A stretch of 58,178 bases of DNA from an uncultured Prevotellaceae bacterium (GCA_900316645.1 ONDP01000017.1:1-58178), one strand, 5' to 3'. Numbered from the stretch's first letter, positions 33,687 to 43,616 are shown. Made by a program: numbers and translations. Notes: generated by a model from the sequence alone, not told the origin.

Positions 33687-35347
33687 ATATCGATTTTTAG
33701 AAGTTCCTTTGCGTTTTGTATGGCAGCAGCTGTAACATCGCTACCACTTAACATTTGGGCTATCTCATGGATGCGTTCTTCTGTAGAAAGCAGTTGCATG
33801 TGGCTTAGGGTGCCTGACGCACTCTCTTGTTTGCTGACACGATAGTGGGTAGTACCCAGTGCTGCTATCTGGGGTAGGTGGGTGATGGAAATCACCTGAC
33901 GATCCTGTTCGCCCATCTCACGCATGATTCCTGCCATGCATTCAGCTATCTTGCCACTAACACCAGTGTCAATCTCGTCGAAAATAATAGTAGGCAACTT
34001 GACGGCCCCACTAATCATTGCTTTTAGCGAGAGCATGACTCGAGCTATCTCACCACCGGAGGCAACTTGAGAAATGGGCTGCAACGGACTCGAAGTGTTG
34101 GCACTGAAAAGGAAACTGACATTATCCTGCCCATCACGGCGGAGGTCGGCCTTTTGAATGTTTACTTCAAAACGGACATGGGGCATGCCGAGTGGAATGA
34201 GACGTTCGAGCATCTGATGGGCGATTTCCTTGGCAGCCTTTTGGCGAAGTTTGGTAAGACGATCAGCTTGTTGCTGGCATTTCTCCTGCAAAGACACAAG
34301 TTCTGCGCGAAGTGCAGCTAAGGCTTCGTCGCTGTTCTCTATCTGTGAGAGTTGGCGTTGCAGTTCCTCACGCTGAAGAATCAGTTCACCGACAGTGTCG
34401 ACATGATATTTCTTTTGAAGGTCATATAGTCGGTCGAGCCGTTGGTTGATGCGGTCTAGCTCTTGTGGGTCAAAGTCGATACTATCCAATTGACTGTCAA
34501 CATCTTGAGCAATATCCTTGAGCTCGATATGACAACTCTCCAAACGTTCTGTCCATTCGTCAGCAGAAGGAAAAACTTTGGATATAGCACGGATGGCAGC
34601 AATGGATTTACGTAGCAAAGAAACGGCACCTTGTTCGTCGGCAGCAAGATGAGCCTGTGTTTCATACAGTGCGGTTTTTATATCTTCTGCATGGGCCATC
34701 GTCTCGCGCTGCTGTTCCATCTCCTCCTGTTCACCTTCAATCAGTTGGGCATTGGCGAGTTCCTCAAACTGGAATTGCAGGAAGTCCTGGTTTTGTCGAT
34801 TGCGTTCCATTTCCTGTTGCAGTTCCTGTAACTGGCGCTGCTTATCGTGATAGGCGGTATAGGTCTGTTGATAGGCAGCAAGTGCCTCTTGGTCTTTTGC
34901 CAGTGTGTCAACGACCTCCAGTTGAAAGTCCTGTTTTGCCAACAGCAGATTTTGGTGTTGTGAGTGAACGTCTACCAGCATATCGCCCAACTCCTTCAGT
35001 AGGGCAAGGGCGACAGGTGTATCGTTGACAAAGGCACGGCTCTTACCGGCACTTGTCAGTTCACGTCGGATGATGCAGTCGGAGGCATCGTAATCAATAT
35101 CATTGTCGTTGAAGAATGGCTGCAAGTCATAGCGGCTCAAGTCGAAGTGAGCCTCGATGATGCAACGGTCTGCGCCCTGCTTGATGGTCTTGGAATCGGC
35201 TCGCTGTCCTAGCAACAAGCCAATGGCACCGAGGATGATACTCTTTCCGGCACCAGTCTCGCCAGTAATGACAGAGAACCCGGGTCGGAACTCAATGTCG
35301 AGTTCATCAATCAAGGCAAAATTCTTAATATATAATTGCTTTAGCAT
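33683..35347 (-). CDS. recN: DNA repair protein RecN
   Basis: A 554-residue SMC-like ATPase for double-strand break repair. N-terminal FALIDELDIEF and Walker A GETGAGKSIIL (near residues 30-40), a long coiled coil in the middle (about 150-370), and C-terminal signature QVASGGEIARVMLSLK and Walker B PTIIFDEIDTGVSG. Length is normal for the family. It is translationally coupled to the dead-protease/TPR gene downstream and is 27 nt after the DUF4835 gene in the dnaN operon. Confidence 0.95.
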   Translation of the reverse strand: MLKQLYIKNFALIDELDIEFRPGFSVITGETGAGKSIILGAIGLLLGQRADSKTIKQGADRCIIEAHFDLSRYDLQPFFNDNDIDYDASDCIIRRELTSAGKSRAFVNDTPVALALLKELGDMLVDVHSQHQNLLLAKQDFQLEVVDTLAKDQEALAAYQQTYTAYHDKQRQLQELQQEMERNRQNQDFLQFQFEELANAQLIEGEQEEMEQQRETMAHAEDIKTALYETQAHLAADEQGAVSLLRKSIAAIRAISKVFPSADEWTERLESCHIELKDIAQDVDSQLDSIDFDPQELDRINQRLDRLYDLQKKYHVDTVGELILQREELQRQLSQIENSDEALAALRAELVSLQEKCQQQADRLTKLRQKAAKEIAHQMLERLIPLGMPHVRFEVNIQKADLRRDGQDNVSFLFSANTSSPLQPISQVASGGEIARVMLSLKAMISGAVKLPTIIFDEIDTGVSGKIAECMAGIMREMGEQDRQVISITHLPQIAALGTTHYRVSKQESASGTLSHMQLLSTEERIHEIAQMLSGSDVTAAAIQNAKELLKIDI

Positions 35348-35374
35348 AATTTTTTACTTTTCACTTTTTTCTTT

Positions 35375-36274
35375 TCATTTCCTTATCTGCTCCCAGGCAT
35401 TGCTTTGGGAGGCATTGATGTTGAAAAGCAGGTTATAAACCTGTTCCTTTTCCTTTTGGGTGCCTTTGCCTTTGTAGATATTGGCCAATTCGTCGCGTTT
35501 ATAGTCAGTCCAAATTTGTGGCAAAAGGCTCAAAGGCTTGTTCTCGTGCGCTTCCTTCAGCAACTGCAGAGCCGTGGTAACATTGGTGCGGCCACGCTCA
35601 GCATTGGTACTCATCTCGTCGAGTCCTGTGCGATAATAGTCATATTGTAACTGACGAAGGGGTTTCAAGGCTTCGTCGAGATAATCGTTGATGATGGCAA
35701 AACGGTTACGGCTGGTCTCGAAGGCTTTCCAGCCAGGGAAACCGAGATTCTGGGTGTTATTGACCAGATTAAGACACCGTTGAAGTACATCAGTACCGCC
35801 CAGGGGCGAGAAACTGTCAAGGTTAAGTCCGATGATGAGGTAAGCATAATAGGCAAAAAGTGCCGTTAACTGATTGTCGATGATTTCCTCTTGGAAATTC
35901 AGCTGGTCAAATTGCTGGTAGTCAAAATGGAAATCGTCGTCCTTATTATTATATAAGGTGGAAGTGTAAGTGGAGTAGTAAACGGGACGGTTGGCCTGAA
36001 TCATTGCCGTTGCCTCAAAACGGTTTGCCGTTTTATCATATTTTGTAACGGTGATGTTGAAGTTGCAGTTGATGCGTTCGTTCTTCTGGAACTGGTAGTC
36101 GGTCCATTGGCGTTCGTTGATAAACTGTTCAAGTGCCTGCTGAAGGGTTTCGAAGACGCTGGCATCAGTTCCTTGTATCTGAGCATGATTAATGGTAACT
36201 TTGGCATTCAGTTCTTGAGCTTCAAGACTGATGGCAAAGAGTGATACAAAGGTGAGCCAGACAAATCGTTTCAT
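35375..36274 (-). CDS. DUF4835 (PorD-like) secreted protein
   Basis: A 299-residue exported protein, signal peptide to about SLEAQ (residue 19). The sequence LNAKVTINHAQIQGTDASVFETL with a following strand-rich region and the helical C-terminal half match the DUF4835 family, which includes PorD, linked to type IX secretion and gliding in Bacteroidetes. Other type IX secretion genes are not visible here, and this gene is widely embedded in the dnaN-coaBC-recN housekeeping operon. Its ATG overlaps the coaBC stop by 4 nt. The molecular role is unknown; the C terminus NINASQSNAWEQIRK is typical of the family. Confidence 0.8.
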   Translation of the reverse strand: MKRFVWLTFVSLFAISLEAQELNAKVTINHAQIQGTDASVFETLQQALEQFINERQWTDYQFQKNERINCNFNITVTKYDKTANRFEATAMIQANRPVYYSTYTSTLYNNKDDDFHFDYQQFDQLNFQEEIIDNQLTALFAYYAYLIIGLNLDSFSPLGGTDVLQRCLNLVNNTQNLGFPGWKAFETSRNRFAIINDYLDEALKPLRQLQYDYYRTGLDEMSTNAERGRTNVTTALQLLKEAHENKPLSLLPQIWTDYKRDELANIYKGKGTQKEKEQVYNLLFNINASQSNAWEQIRK

Positions 36275-37470
36275 AGCAGTGTAACTAATTGGTCTATAAT
36301 GTCTTTTGCTACTTCGCTTTTGGGTTTACGCGGATAGTCCTGTTGCCCGTTGCGTGAGATGATGCTAATCTGATTGTCGTCAGACTGGAAACAAGTACCT
36401 TGATTTCGTAACGTGTTGAGCACAATGAAATCCAAGTTCTTGCGTTCTAGCTTACTTTGGGCATTCTGTAGTTCATTATCGGTTTCTAATGCAAAACCCA
36501 CCATACGCTGATGGGGCTTCTTCATGCTACCCAATTCTGCGGCAATGTCATGAGTCGGTTTTAGGCGGATGACAAGGTCGTCCTTCTCGCGCTTAATTTT
36601 CTCGCCAGCTATTGTCTCCGGGCGAAAATCGGCTACAGCGGCACATAAGATAGCGGCATCACTGGTAGCAAAGGTCTGGGTTGCAGCCTGATACATCTCT
36701 TCGCAATTCTCGACTTTGATGACAGAGATGAGCGATGATATGTGAGACAGGAGAGAACTGCTGATGGGACCCGCTATCAAAGAGACCTCCGCACCACGGC
36801 GTGCGCATTGTTCTGCCAAGGCAATGCCCATTTTCCCACTACTATAGTTACCGATAAAGCGCACAGGATCAATTTTCTCATATGTCGGTCCTGCCGTAAT
36901 CATAATCTTTTTGCCTTTCAGATCCTTCTCTTCAAAATAGTAGTCAAGATAACGTACTATCTGTTCTGGTTCCTCCATGCGTCCCTTACCCTCAAGTCCG
37001 GAGGCCAGAAAACCGCTTTGTGGCTCAATCATCAGATTGCCAAATGATTGCAACTTCTGAATATTGGCTTGTGTGGTGGGATGTTGATACATATCGAGGT
37101 CCATGGCAGGAGCAATGAACACAGGAGCCTTCATCGACAGATAAGTTGTAATGAGCATATTGTCAGCCACTCCGTTAGCCATCTTTCCAAGAGTGGATGC
37201 TGTGCAGGGGGCTATCAGCATGGCATCAGCCCATAGACCGAGAGCAACATGAGAGTGCCATGTGCCGTCACGCTGTGAGAAGAAGTCGCTGATGACGGGT
37301 TTCTGTGTAAGGGCAGAGAGCGTGATAGGGGTGATAAACTCCTTACCTGCTGGTGTTATCACCACCTGAACTTCTGCTCCCGCCTTGATGAGACCACGAA
37401 TGATATAGCAGGCTTTATATGCTGCTATTGAACCAGTGATTCCTAATACTATCTTTTTGCCTTTGAGCAT
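36271..37470 (-). CDS. coaBC: Bifunctional PPC decarboxylase/PPC synthetase
   Basis: A 399-residue Dfp protein making 4'-phosphopantetheine in CoA synthesis. The CoaC flavoprotein domain occupies about 1-185 with HSHVALGLWADAMLIAPCTA (active-site histidine near 73-75), the APAMDLDMY segment and the GLEGKGRM loop. The CoaB synthetase domain follows from about 190 with GPTYEKIDPVRFIGNYSSGKMG, AAVADFRPE and the K-I-K motif region IKREKDD. Domain order and length are standard. It is coupled to DUF4835 downstream and is 8 nt after the exonuclease gene. Confidence 0.95.
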   Translation of the reverse strand: MLKGKKIVLGITGSIAAYKACYIIRGLIKAGAEVQVVITPAGKEFITPITLSALTQKPVISDFFSQRDGTWHSHVALGLWADAMLIAPCTASTLGKMANGVADNMLITTYLSMKAPVFIAPAMDLDMYQHPTTQANIQKLQSFGNLMIEPQSGFLASGLEGKGRMEEPEQIVRYLDYYFEEKDLKGKKIMITAGPTYEKIDPVRFIGNYSSGKMGIALAEQCARRGAEVSLIAGPISSSLLSHISSLISVIKVENCEEMYQAATQTFATSDAAILCAAVADFRPETIAGEKIKREKDDLVIRLKPTHDIAAELGSMKKPHQRMVGFALETDNELQNAQSKLERKNLDFIVLNTLRNQGTCFQSDDNQISIISRNGQQDYPRKPKSEVAKDIIDQLVTLL

Positions 37471-37478
37471 AATCCTTT

Positions 37479-38336
37479 CTATCCATTCATTTGACTTTCA
37501 CGCAATCGAATTCGCGTGAGAACTTGTTTCGTATTGTAGGTGAAGTCGCCTGCTAAAATCCAACTGTAATAGCCAGGATCTGTGCGTAATACTTGTGCAA
37601 CGGATTGCCCCTTGTATTTGCCGAAATTGAATAGCTCGGTCTTAACAGGATTTCCTTCCTTATCAACGACAGTCTGTCCATTACGGTCTTTCAGTTCGCC
37701 CATAACAATGCGACCGGCAAAGTCTACATTTTCGTTAGACTTTGAGAAATCTGCCAAAAACTTAACATCGTTCTGCAGCACTCGTTCCGGATCGTCCTGA
37801 CGGTCTGCAGTGTACATGTCTAACTCACCTTGAAGTACGCGATAGGTTGCTTCTGTATCCTCATCGGCACGGTGGGCTGTGAAGTCATCTTCCATTTTGC
37901 GACCACAGTAGAACTTATAGGCTGCAGCAAGGTTTCGACGTTCCATCTTCTTAAAGATGGCACATGCATCTATCAGATGGGTCTTTGAAAAATCGAAGTC
38001 GATGCCTGCACGAAGAAATTCCTCAGCCAACAGGGGAACATCGAAATGGTTGGAATTATAGCCGGCAATGTCGCTACCGCTGAATACCTGATTCAACTGC
38101 TGTGACAACTGTTTGAAGGTGGGTTTGTCCTTTACATCGTCATTCGTGATGCCTGTCAGTTGCTCAACTACGTCAGGAATAGGTTTCTCGGGATTGATAA
38201 GATAATCGCCACGTTCTTCCTTTCCATCAGGAAAAACTTTGATATACGATATTTGAATGACACGGTCCTTGACTAAGTCAAGGCCCGTGGTCTCCAAATC
38301 GAATATTACTAGAGGTCTCTGTAATTTCAGTTTCAT
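37479..38336 (-). CDS. DEDDh 3'-5' exonuclease (DNA polymerase III epsilon-like)
   Basis: A 285-residue exonuclease. Exo I FDLETTGLDL (D and E at residues ~13-15), Exo II YNSNHFDVPLL near 95-105 and Exo III HRADEDTEATY near 155-165 supply the DEDDh residues. The extra C-terminal ~100 residues include FNFGKYKGQSVAQVL and DPGYYSWILAGDFT, a short motif also seen in exodeoxyribonuclease X-like proteins and thought to bind substrate. It lies directly after dnaN in the operon, consistent with proofreading or repair linked to the clamp. Confidence 0.88.
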   Translation of the reverse strand: MKLKLQRPLVIFDLETTGLDLVKDRVIQISYIKVFPDGKEERGDYLINPEKPIPDVVEQLTGITNDDVKDKPTFKQLSQQLNQVFSGSDIAGYNSNHFDVPLLAEEFLRAGIDFDFSKTHLIDACAIFKKMERRNLAAAYKFYCGRKMEDDFTAHRADEDTEATYRVLQGELDMYTADRQDDPERVLQNDVKFLADFSKSNENVDFAGRIVMGELKDRNGQTVVDKEGNPVKTELFNFGKYKGQSVAQVLRTDPGYYSWILAGDFTYNTKQVLTRIRLRESQMNG

Positions 38337-38350
38337 AATAAATATATTAA

Positions 38351-39475
38351 TTAATCATTGATGAGCATAGGCATCATCAACATCAAAACGTCTTGGTTCT
38401 CAGGCTGTTCAGAGGGCAATACAAGTCCTGCACGGCTTGGGTCAGCCAATTTGATAATGACTTCCTGGCATTCGAAGTTGCTCAGAATCTCTATGAAAGA
38501 GGATCCCTTGAAACCAATGCTCATGGTGTTGCCGTTATAGTCGCAAGACATACGCTCGGTAGCTGTCTTTGAGAAGTCAAAGTCCTCAGCATCCAACTGC
38601 AGAATTCCGTTTTCAACATGGAAACGGATGAGGTTGCTGGAATCGTTGGCAAAGGGCTGTACTCGGCGAAGAGCAGAAAGCAGACCAATGCGGTCGATGG
38701 TCAGGATGTTGGGATTGCCCTGTGGAATGACAGAGTTGTAGTTGGGGTAACGTCCTTCTATGAGTCGGCAAATGATTTGTCCGTCACTGAAACTAATCTG
38801 TGCATTACGCTCGTCGAAGCGAATCTCCACGTCACCACCATCCTTCTGCAGCAGATTCTTTAGGAGGGTAGCAGGTTTCTTCGGCAGAATGAAAGATGCT
38901 GGCTGCTCACTTTGTACGGTGAAAATCTTATTGCGTACTAATTTGTGGCCATCAGAGGCGACAATAGCAAGACACTCTGGAGTGAGGTCAAAATAGATAC
39001 CGTTCATAACCGGGCGCAACTCGTCTTGTGCTGTTGCAAAGAGAGTGCGGTTGATATTCTCAGCCAACAGGTTGCTTGATATAGTGATGATATTTGCCTG
39101 ATCGCTGATGGGTTGAGTCTGTGGATATTCGTCAGCATTCTCTATGGGCAGTGAGAATAAACCATTCTGGTAGTTGATCTTAACGATATTTCCCTGCTGA
39201 TTGACATCAAAGGTGATGGGCTGTTCAGAAAAGCCCTTGACAGCTTCGAGCAAATCATGGTTGGCAATGGCAAAACGAATGTTGCCGTCGCTTTCTGTCA
39301 ATTCCAACTGTGTCTTCATAACATTCTCACTGTCCGAGGCAGTAAGGTAAAGCACATTGTCTTGAATGTCGAATAAAAAATCGGCTAAAATAGGCAAGGA
39401 ATTCTTGCTGTTGATGACTCTTGAAAGAGCATTTAGTTTGCTGCTGAGCGCAGTGCTTGATACTGTAAATCTCAT
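38351..39475 (-). CDS. dnaN: DNA polymerase III beta sliding clamp
   Basis: A 374-residue clamp from ATG 39475 (MRFTVSSTALSSKL); the earlier Met at 39571 would add unrelated residues and overlap an upstream -7-like box (TATTTTTG around 39517). The three-domain repeat structure is visible: SKLNALSRVINSKNSLPILA, TLFATAQDELRPVMNGIYFD and the C-terminal clamp end LMLMMPMLIND in place of the more common PMRL. It heads a six-gene minus operon through the exonuclease, coaBC, DUF4835, recN and the TPR protein. Confidence 0.95.
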   Translation of the reverse strand: MRFTVSSTALSSKLNALSRVINSKNSLPILADFLFDIQDNVLYLTASDSENVMKTQLELTESDGNIRFAIANHDLLEAVKGFSEQPITFDVNQQGNIVKINYQNGLFSLPIENADEYPQTQPISDQANIITISSNLLAENINRTLFATAQDELRPVMNGIYFDLTPECLAIVASDGHKLVRNKIFTVQSEQPASFILPKKPATLLKNLLQKDGGDVEIRFDERNAQISFSDGQIICRLIEGRYPNYNSVIPQGNPNILTIDRIGLLSALRRVQPFANDSSNLIRFHVENGILQLDAEDFDFSKTATERMSCDYNGNTMSIGFKGSSFIEILSNFECQEVIIKLADPSRAGLVLPSEQPENQDVLMLMMPMLIND

Positions 39476-39641
39476 GAGTATTTCATTTATTTGTTTTAAG
39501 TCCGTAAAATTGACTACAAAAATACAAAAATCCTTCTTCAAATGCAAAAATATTCCGTAAAATATTCTCAAATTAAAAGTATTTTTCGTAATTTCGCAAT
39601 CTGAAACGTAAAATAAACATTTAATAACGTATAAAACAACT

Positions 39642-40043
39642 ATGGAATTAACAGGTAAAATTATTGCCGTACTACCGGCAAACAGTGGTGTTTCAGCACG
39701 TACTGGTAACTCTTGGATGTCTCAGGAATATGTGATTGAAGTTCCTGGACAGTATCCACGCAAGTGTCTGTTCCGTATCTTCGGAGAGGACCGCATCAAG
39801 CAATTCAATATCCAAAACGGTGAGGATGTTACGATTAGTTTTGATATTGATGCCCATGAGTATAATGGACGCTGGTTTAACGAAATTCGTGCTTACAATG
39901 TCACTCGCGGTGCTGTTGCTCCTCAGCAGGCTGCAACTCCTTTCCCACCACAGCAGGCTGCTGCTCCACAGGCCGCAGATGCTCCATTCCCTCCTGCACA
40001 GGAACCCGCTGGAGAGGGTAGTGCTGACGATCTGCCCTTTTAG
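39642..40043 (+). CDS. DUF3127 OB-fold-like protein with SSB-type acidic tip
   Basis: A 133-residue protein. Residues 1-85 are beta-rich (ELTGKIIAVLP, MSQEYVIEVPGQYPRKCLFRI, DVTISFDIDAHEYNGRWF) and fit the DUF3127 family, which looks like a small single-stranded nucleic-acid-binding OB fold. A proline/glutamine/alanine-rich disordered linker (about 90-125) leads to the terminal ADDLPF. Bacterial SSB proteins end in D-D-I/L-P-F, the docking peptide for repair proteins, so this protein may recruit the same partners. It is divergent from dnaN. An accessory SSB role is inference. Confidence 0.75.
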   Translation: MELTGKIIAVLPANSGVSARTGNSWMSQEYVIEVPGQYPRKCLFRIFGEDRIKQFNIQNGEDVTISFDIDAHEYNGRWFNEIRAYNVTRGAVAPQQAATPFPPQQAAAPQAADAPFPPAQEPAGEGSADDLPF

Positions 40044-40060
40044 GATAAAATTCTAAAGAA

Positions 40061-40100
40061 AATAATATGGGCTGCATTCTTTCGGATGCAGCCCATTATT
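40061..40100. terminator. Bidirectional terminator between DUF3127 and rpsA
   Basis: TGGGCTGCAT and ATGCAGCCCA pair, extended by AATAAT/ATTATT at the base, around an 8-nt loop. A-rich and T-rich flanks on both sides suit both converging genes. Confidence 0.85.
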
Positions 40101-40127
40101 ATATATAATAAGGAGTAGGGGAGTGAA

Positions 40128-41909
40128 TTACTCACCCTTCTCCATTTGTGCCTTCAGATTGGCCAGTACGTCGAGGTCACCGAGAGTGGTGCTTGCTGCA
40201 ACGTTCTCAATCTTTGGAGTATCGTCCTTCTTGACAGTGCGTGTCTTCTTGGCAGCAGCCTTCTTCTCCTCACGCTGAGGATCCTCAAAGGTGCGGCTGT
40301 GAGACAGGATGATGCGCTTTGAATCCTTATTGAACTCAATAACCTTGAAGGGCAGAACCTCATTGAGCTGAGCCTGTGAGCCATCTTCCTTAACGAGATG
40401 CTTAGGAGTAGCGAAGCCCTCAACATCCTTGTCAAGTGAAACGACAGCACCCTTTTCGAGCAGCTCGATAATCTTACCATCGTGGATAGAACCAACGGTG
40501 TACTTAGCCTCGAATACATCCCAAGGATTATCCTCTAACTGCTTGTGACCAAGTGAGAGACGACGATTCTCCTTGTCGATGTCGAGAACGACAACGTCGA
40601 TTTCTGCACCAACCTGTGTGAACTCAGAAGGATGTTTAACTTTCTTAGTCCAAGAAAGGTCGCTAATGTGAATCAATCCGTCAACGCCCTCTTCCAACTC
40701 AACGAATACGCCGAAGTTGGTGAAGTTGCGAACCTTAGCAGTATGCTTGCTGCCTACAGGATACTTCACTTCGATAGCCTCCCATGGGTCTTCCTTCAGC
40801 TGCTTGATACCCAGAGACATCTTACGCTCATCGCGGTCGAGAGTCAAGATAACAGCCTCTACATCGTCGCCAACCTTCAGGAATTCCTGAGCTGAACGCA
40901 GATGCTGGCTCCAAGACATCTCAGAAACGTGAATCAGACCCTCAACACCAGGCTGAATCTCAACAAATGCACCGTAGTCGGCAATAACAACAACCTTACC
41001 CTTTACGTGGTCACCAACCTTCAGGTCGGCATCCAGTGCATCCCAAGGATGTGGAGTGAGCTGCTTCAGACCGAGGGCAATGCGCTTCTTCTCATCGTCG
41101 AAGTCGAGAATAACGACATTGATCTTCTGGTCGAGCTCTACTACCTTATGAGGATCGTCTACGCGACCCCAAGAAAGGTCTGTGATGTGGATGAGTCCGT
41201 CAACACCACCCAGGTCAACGAATACACCGTAAGAAGTGATGTTCTTAACGGTACCTTCGAGAATCTGACCCTTCTCAAGTTTGCCGATGATTTCTTTCTT
41301 CTGTGCTTCCAACTCAGCCTCGATAAGAGCCTTGTGAGAAACAACAACATTGCGGAACTCCTGATTGATCTTCACAATCTTGAAGTCCATGGTCGTGCCT
41401 ACGAACTGGTCGTAGTCGCGTATAGGATGAACGTCAATCTGGCTGCCAGGCAAGAAGGCCTCGATGCCAAATACGTCAACAATCATACCGCCCTTAGTGC
41501 GGCACTTGATGTAACCCTGAACGATTTCCTCATTCTCGAGAGCTGCATTAACACGATCCCAGCTCTTAGAGAGGCGAGCCTTCTTGTGTGAAAGTACGAG
41601 CTGTCCCTTCTTGTCCTCTGCGTTCTCAACATAAACCTCTACAGAGTCACCAACCTTCAGGTCGGGGTTGTAACGGAACTCAGAAGCGGGGATAATACCG
41701 TCGCTCTTGTAGCCGATGCTAACGACTACTTCTTTCTTGTCGACGCTGATAACAGTACCATCGACAACCTGATGCTCACTGACTTTGTTCAGTGTCTCAT
41801 CATACGCCTTGTCAAGTTCTTCCTTGCTGACGTTTGCTACCATACCATTCTCAAACTCTTCCCAATTGAAGTTATCCAATGGCTGGACGTTCTTTGTTAA
41901 TTCTGACAT
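40128..41909 (-). CDS. rpsA: 30S ribosomal protein S1
   Basis: A 593-residue protein with six S1 repeats, most clearly GQILEGTVKNITSYGVFVDL, DHVKGKVVVIADYGAFVEI, SKHTAKVRNFTNFGVFVEL and SIHDGKIIELLEKGAVVSL, preceded by two more divergent N-terminal repeats. It binds mRNA and assists initiation on the ribosome. It starts at 41909 after a ~160-nt leader region containing a long hairpin and a TAATTTTG -7 box. The C-terminal tail is rich in lysine (KKAAAKKTRTVKKDDT). In bacteria S1 often represses its own translation via the leader; no specific element could be proved here. Confidence 0.95.
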   Translation of the reverse strand: MSELTKNVQPLDNFNWEEFENGMVANVSKEELDKAYDETLNKVSEHQVVDGTVISVDKKEVVVSIGYKSDGIIPASEFRYNPDLKVGDSVEVYVENAEDKKGQLVLSHKKARLSKSWDRVNAALENEEIVQGYIKCRTKGGMIVDVFGIEAFLPGSQIDVHPIRDYDQFVGTTMDFKIVKINQEFRNVVVSHKALIEAELEAQKKEIIGKLEKGQILEGTVKNITSYGVFVDLGGVDGLIHITDLSWGRVDDPHKVVELDQKINVVILDFDDEKKRIALGLKQLTPHPWDALDADLKVGDHVKGKVVVIADYGAFVEIQPGVEGLIHVSEMSWSQHLRSAQEFLKVGDDVEAVILTLDRDERKMSLGIKQLKEDPWEAIEVKYPVGSKHTAKVRNFTNFGVFVELEEGVDGLIHISDLSWTKKVKHPSEFTQVGAEIDVVVLDIDKENRRLSLGHKQLEDNPWDVFEAKYTVGSIHDGKIIELLEKGAVVSLDKDVEGFATPKHLVKEDGSQAQLNEVLPFKVIEFNKDSKRIILSHSRTFEDPQREEKKAAAKKTRTVKKDDTPKIENVAASTTLGDLDVLANLKAQMEKGE

Positions 41910-41987
41910 AATTTAAAAATTTGTTTGTAAAATTAATAAAGTTAGACTTTATGTGAACTATATTGCGGCATCTAACCGCAAATCGGC

Positions 41988-42052
41988 TGCAAAATTACAA
42001 AAACTTTCGCTCATTACAAAATGTTTTGGGCGAAAGTTTTCGTAATTTATTG
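41988..42052. promoter_or_regulatory. Long inverted repeat with rpsA -7 box
   Basis: Arms AAATTACaaAAACTTTCG (from 41992) and CGAAAGTTTtcGTAATTT (to about 42050) form a long stem with paired blocks of 7 and 9 bp. The left arm contains the minus-strand -7 box TAATTTTG of rpsA; TTG stands 19 nt upstream. It begins just past the proS stop and may also end proS transcription. Confidence 0.6.
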
Positions 42053-42067
42053 ATTTTCCGTACAATA

Positions 42068-43549
42068 TTAATAACTGCGGGCTATAATTACGCGATATTT
42101 GGCAGGTTTGCCACTTACCATATCAACACCAGGTGTCTGTTCGTAGGCAAATGGCACGCAACGGATGGTAGCCTGTGTTTCTTCTTTAATCTGAGCCTCT
42201 GTCTCTGCTGTACCATCCCAGTGGCAAAGGAAGAAACCGCCATCCTTAACGCGTTCCTTGAACTCTTCGTAGTTGTCGCATTCATAGACGTGTTCGTCAC
42301 GATACTTGCGGGCTTTCTCGAAAATGTTCTTCTGGATGTCTTCTAAAAGCTGTTCTACATACTGGGCGACACCCTCTATCGGACGTGTCTCTTTTTCCAG
42401 CGTGTCACGGCGCATTACTTCAATGGTGCCATTCTCTAAGTCACGGGCTCCTAATACCAGACGTACAGGAACACCTTTCAGTTCGTAATCAGCAAATTTG
42501 AATCCAGGACGTTTGTTGTCAGCATCATCGAATTTTACGCTGATTCCCTTGGAGCGCAATTCCTCAATGATGGGAGTCACCTCCTTGTTCACTAATTCCA
42601 TCTGCTCAGGTTTGGTGGCGATAGGAATGATTACCACCTGAATAGGAGCCAAACGTGGAGGAAGAACTAATCCGTTATCGTCGGAATGAGTCATGATAAG
42701 GGCACCAATCAATCGAGTTGAAACGCCCCATGAAGTAGCCCATACATATTCCGGCTTGTTCTCCTTATTTAAATAGGTAACCTCGAAGGCCTTTGCAAAA
42801 TTCTGTCCGAGGAAGTGAGAGGTACCACTCTGAAGCGCCTTACCATCCTGCATCATTGCTTCTATGGTGTATGTGTCGAGGGCACCGGCAAAGCGCTCGG
42901 TTTCACTCTTTACACCCTGTAGAACAGGAACGGCCATCCATTCCTCGGCAAATTTGGCATATACACCGAGCATCTTCTGTGCTTCAGCTTCAGCTTCTTC
43001 CTTGGTAGCGTGAGCGGTGTGACCTTCCTGCCAGAGGAACTCAGAAGTACGGAGGAAAGGACGGGTGCGCATTTCCCAACGCATGACGTTACACCACTGG
43101 TTGCACATCAATGGCAGATCACGCCAGGAATGAATCCAGTTCTTATAAGTGTTCCAGATGATGGTTTCTGACGTAGGACGAACAATGAGTTCCTCTTCCA
43201 GTTTTGCGGAAGGATCCACTTCAACACCGCTTTTGTCGTCCTTGGCGCGAAGGCGATAATGGGTTACTACTGCACACTCTTTGGCGAAACCTTCTACGTG
43301 CTCTGCTTCACGGCTGAGGAATGATTTCGGAATCAGCAAGGGAAAATAGGCGTTTTGGGCTCCCGTTTCCTTAAACATCTTATCAAGTTGCTGCTGCATC
43401 TTCTCCCAGATGGCATAACCATAAGGTTTGATAACCATACAACCGCGTACAGCCGATTGTTCTGCGAGGTCGGCTTTTACCACAAGATCATTATACCACT
43501 GACTGTAATTGTCAGCTCTTTTAGTCATTTCTTTGAGTTCTTTTGCCAT
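42068..43549 (-). CDS. proS: Prolyl-tRNA synthetase (archaeal/eukaryotic-type)
   Basis: A 493-residue class II aminoacyl-tRNA synthetase charging tRNA-Pro. Motif 2 region is [20 protein letters not shown] preceded by the proline-binding RPTSETIIW; motif 3 is [18 protein letters not shown]. The short form without the bacterial editing insertion and with a C-terminal zinc-like domain ([12 protein letters not shown] and onwards, ending ARSY with the terminal Tyr) is the archaeal-type architecture common in Bacteroidetes. Monocistronic, divergent from the OmpA gene with a minus-strand TAATTTTG at about 43584-43577. Confidence 0.95.
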   Translation of the reverse strand: MAKELKEMTKRADNYSQWYNDLVVKADLAEQSAVRGCMVIKPYGYAIWEKMQQQLDKMFKETGAQNAYFPLLIPKSFLSREAEHVEGFAKECAVVTHYRLRAKDDKSGVEVDPSAKLEEELIVRPTSETIIWNTYKNWIHSWRDLPLMCNQWCNVMRWEMRTRPFLRTSEFLWQEGHTAHATKEEAEAEAQKMLGVYAKFAEEWMAVPVLQGVKSETERFAGALDTYTIEAMMQDGKALQSGTSHFLGQNFAKAFEVTYLNKENKPEYVWATSWGVSTRLIGALIMTHSDDNGLVLPPRLAPIQVVIIPIATKPEQMELVNKEVTPIIEELRSKGISVKFDDADNKRPGFKFADYELKGVPVRLVLGARDLENGTIEVMRRDTLEKETRPIEGVAQYVEQLLEDIQKNIFEKARKYRDEHVYECDNYEEFKERVKDGGFFLCHWDGTAETEAQIKEETQATIRCVPFAYEQTPGVDMVSGKPAKYRVIIARSY

Positions 43550-43608
43550 AAAATTCTTTAATTTTCTAAATTTGCTGCAAAATTACGAAATTATTATCAA
43601 TTATTTTG

Positions 43609-43616
43609 TATCTTTG
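43609..43616 (+). promoter_or_regulatory. -7 element of OmpA lipoprotein gene
   Basis: TATCTTTG at 43609-43616, 31 nt before the ATG; no clear TTG at the usual distance. Confidence 0.55.

Noticed and set aside
40902-41591. Long plus-strand open frame opposite rpsA
   Set aside because: It mirrors the conserved S1 repeats on the other strand; no start signals and no protein features of its own.
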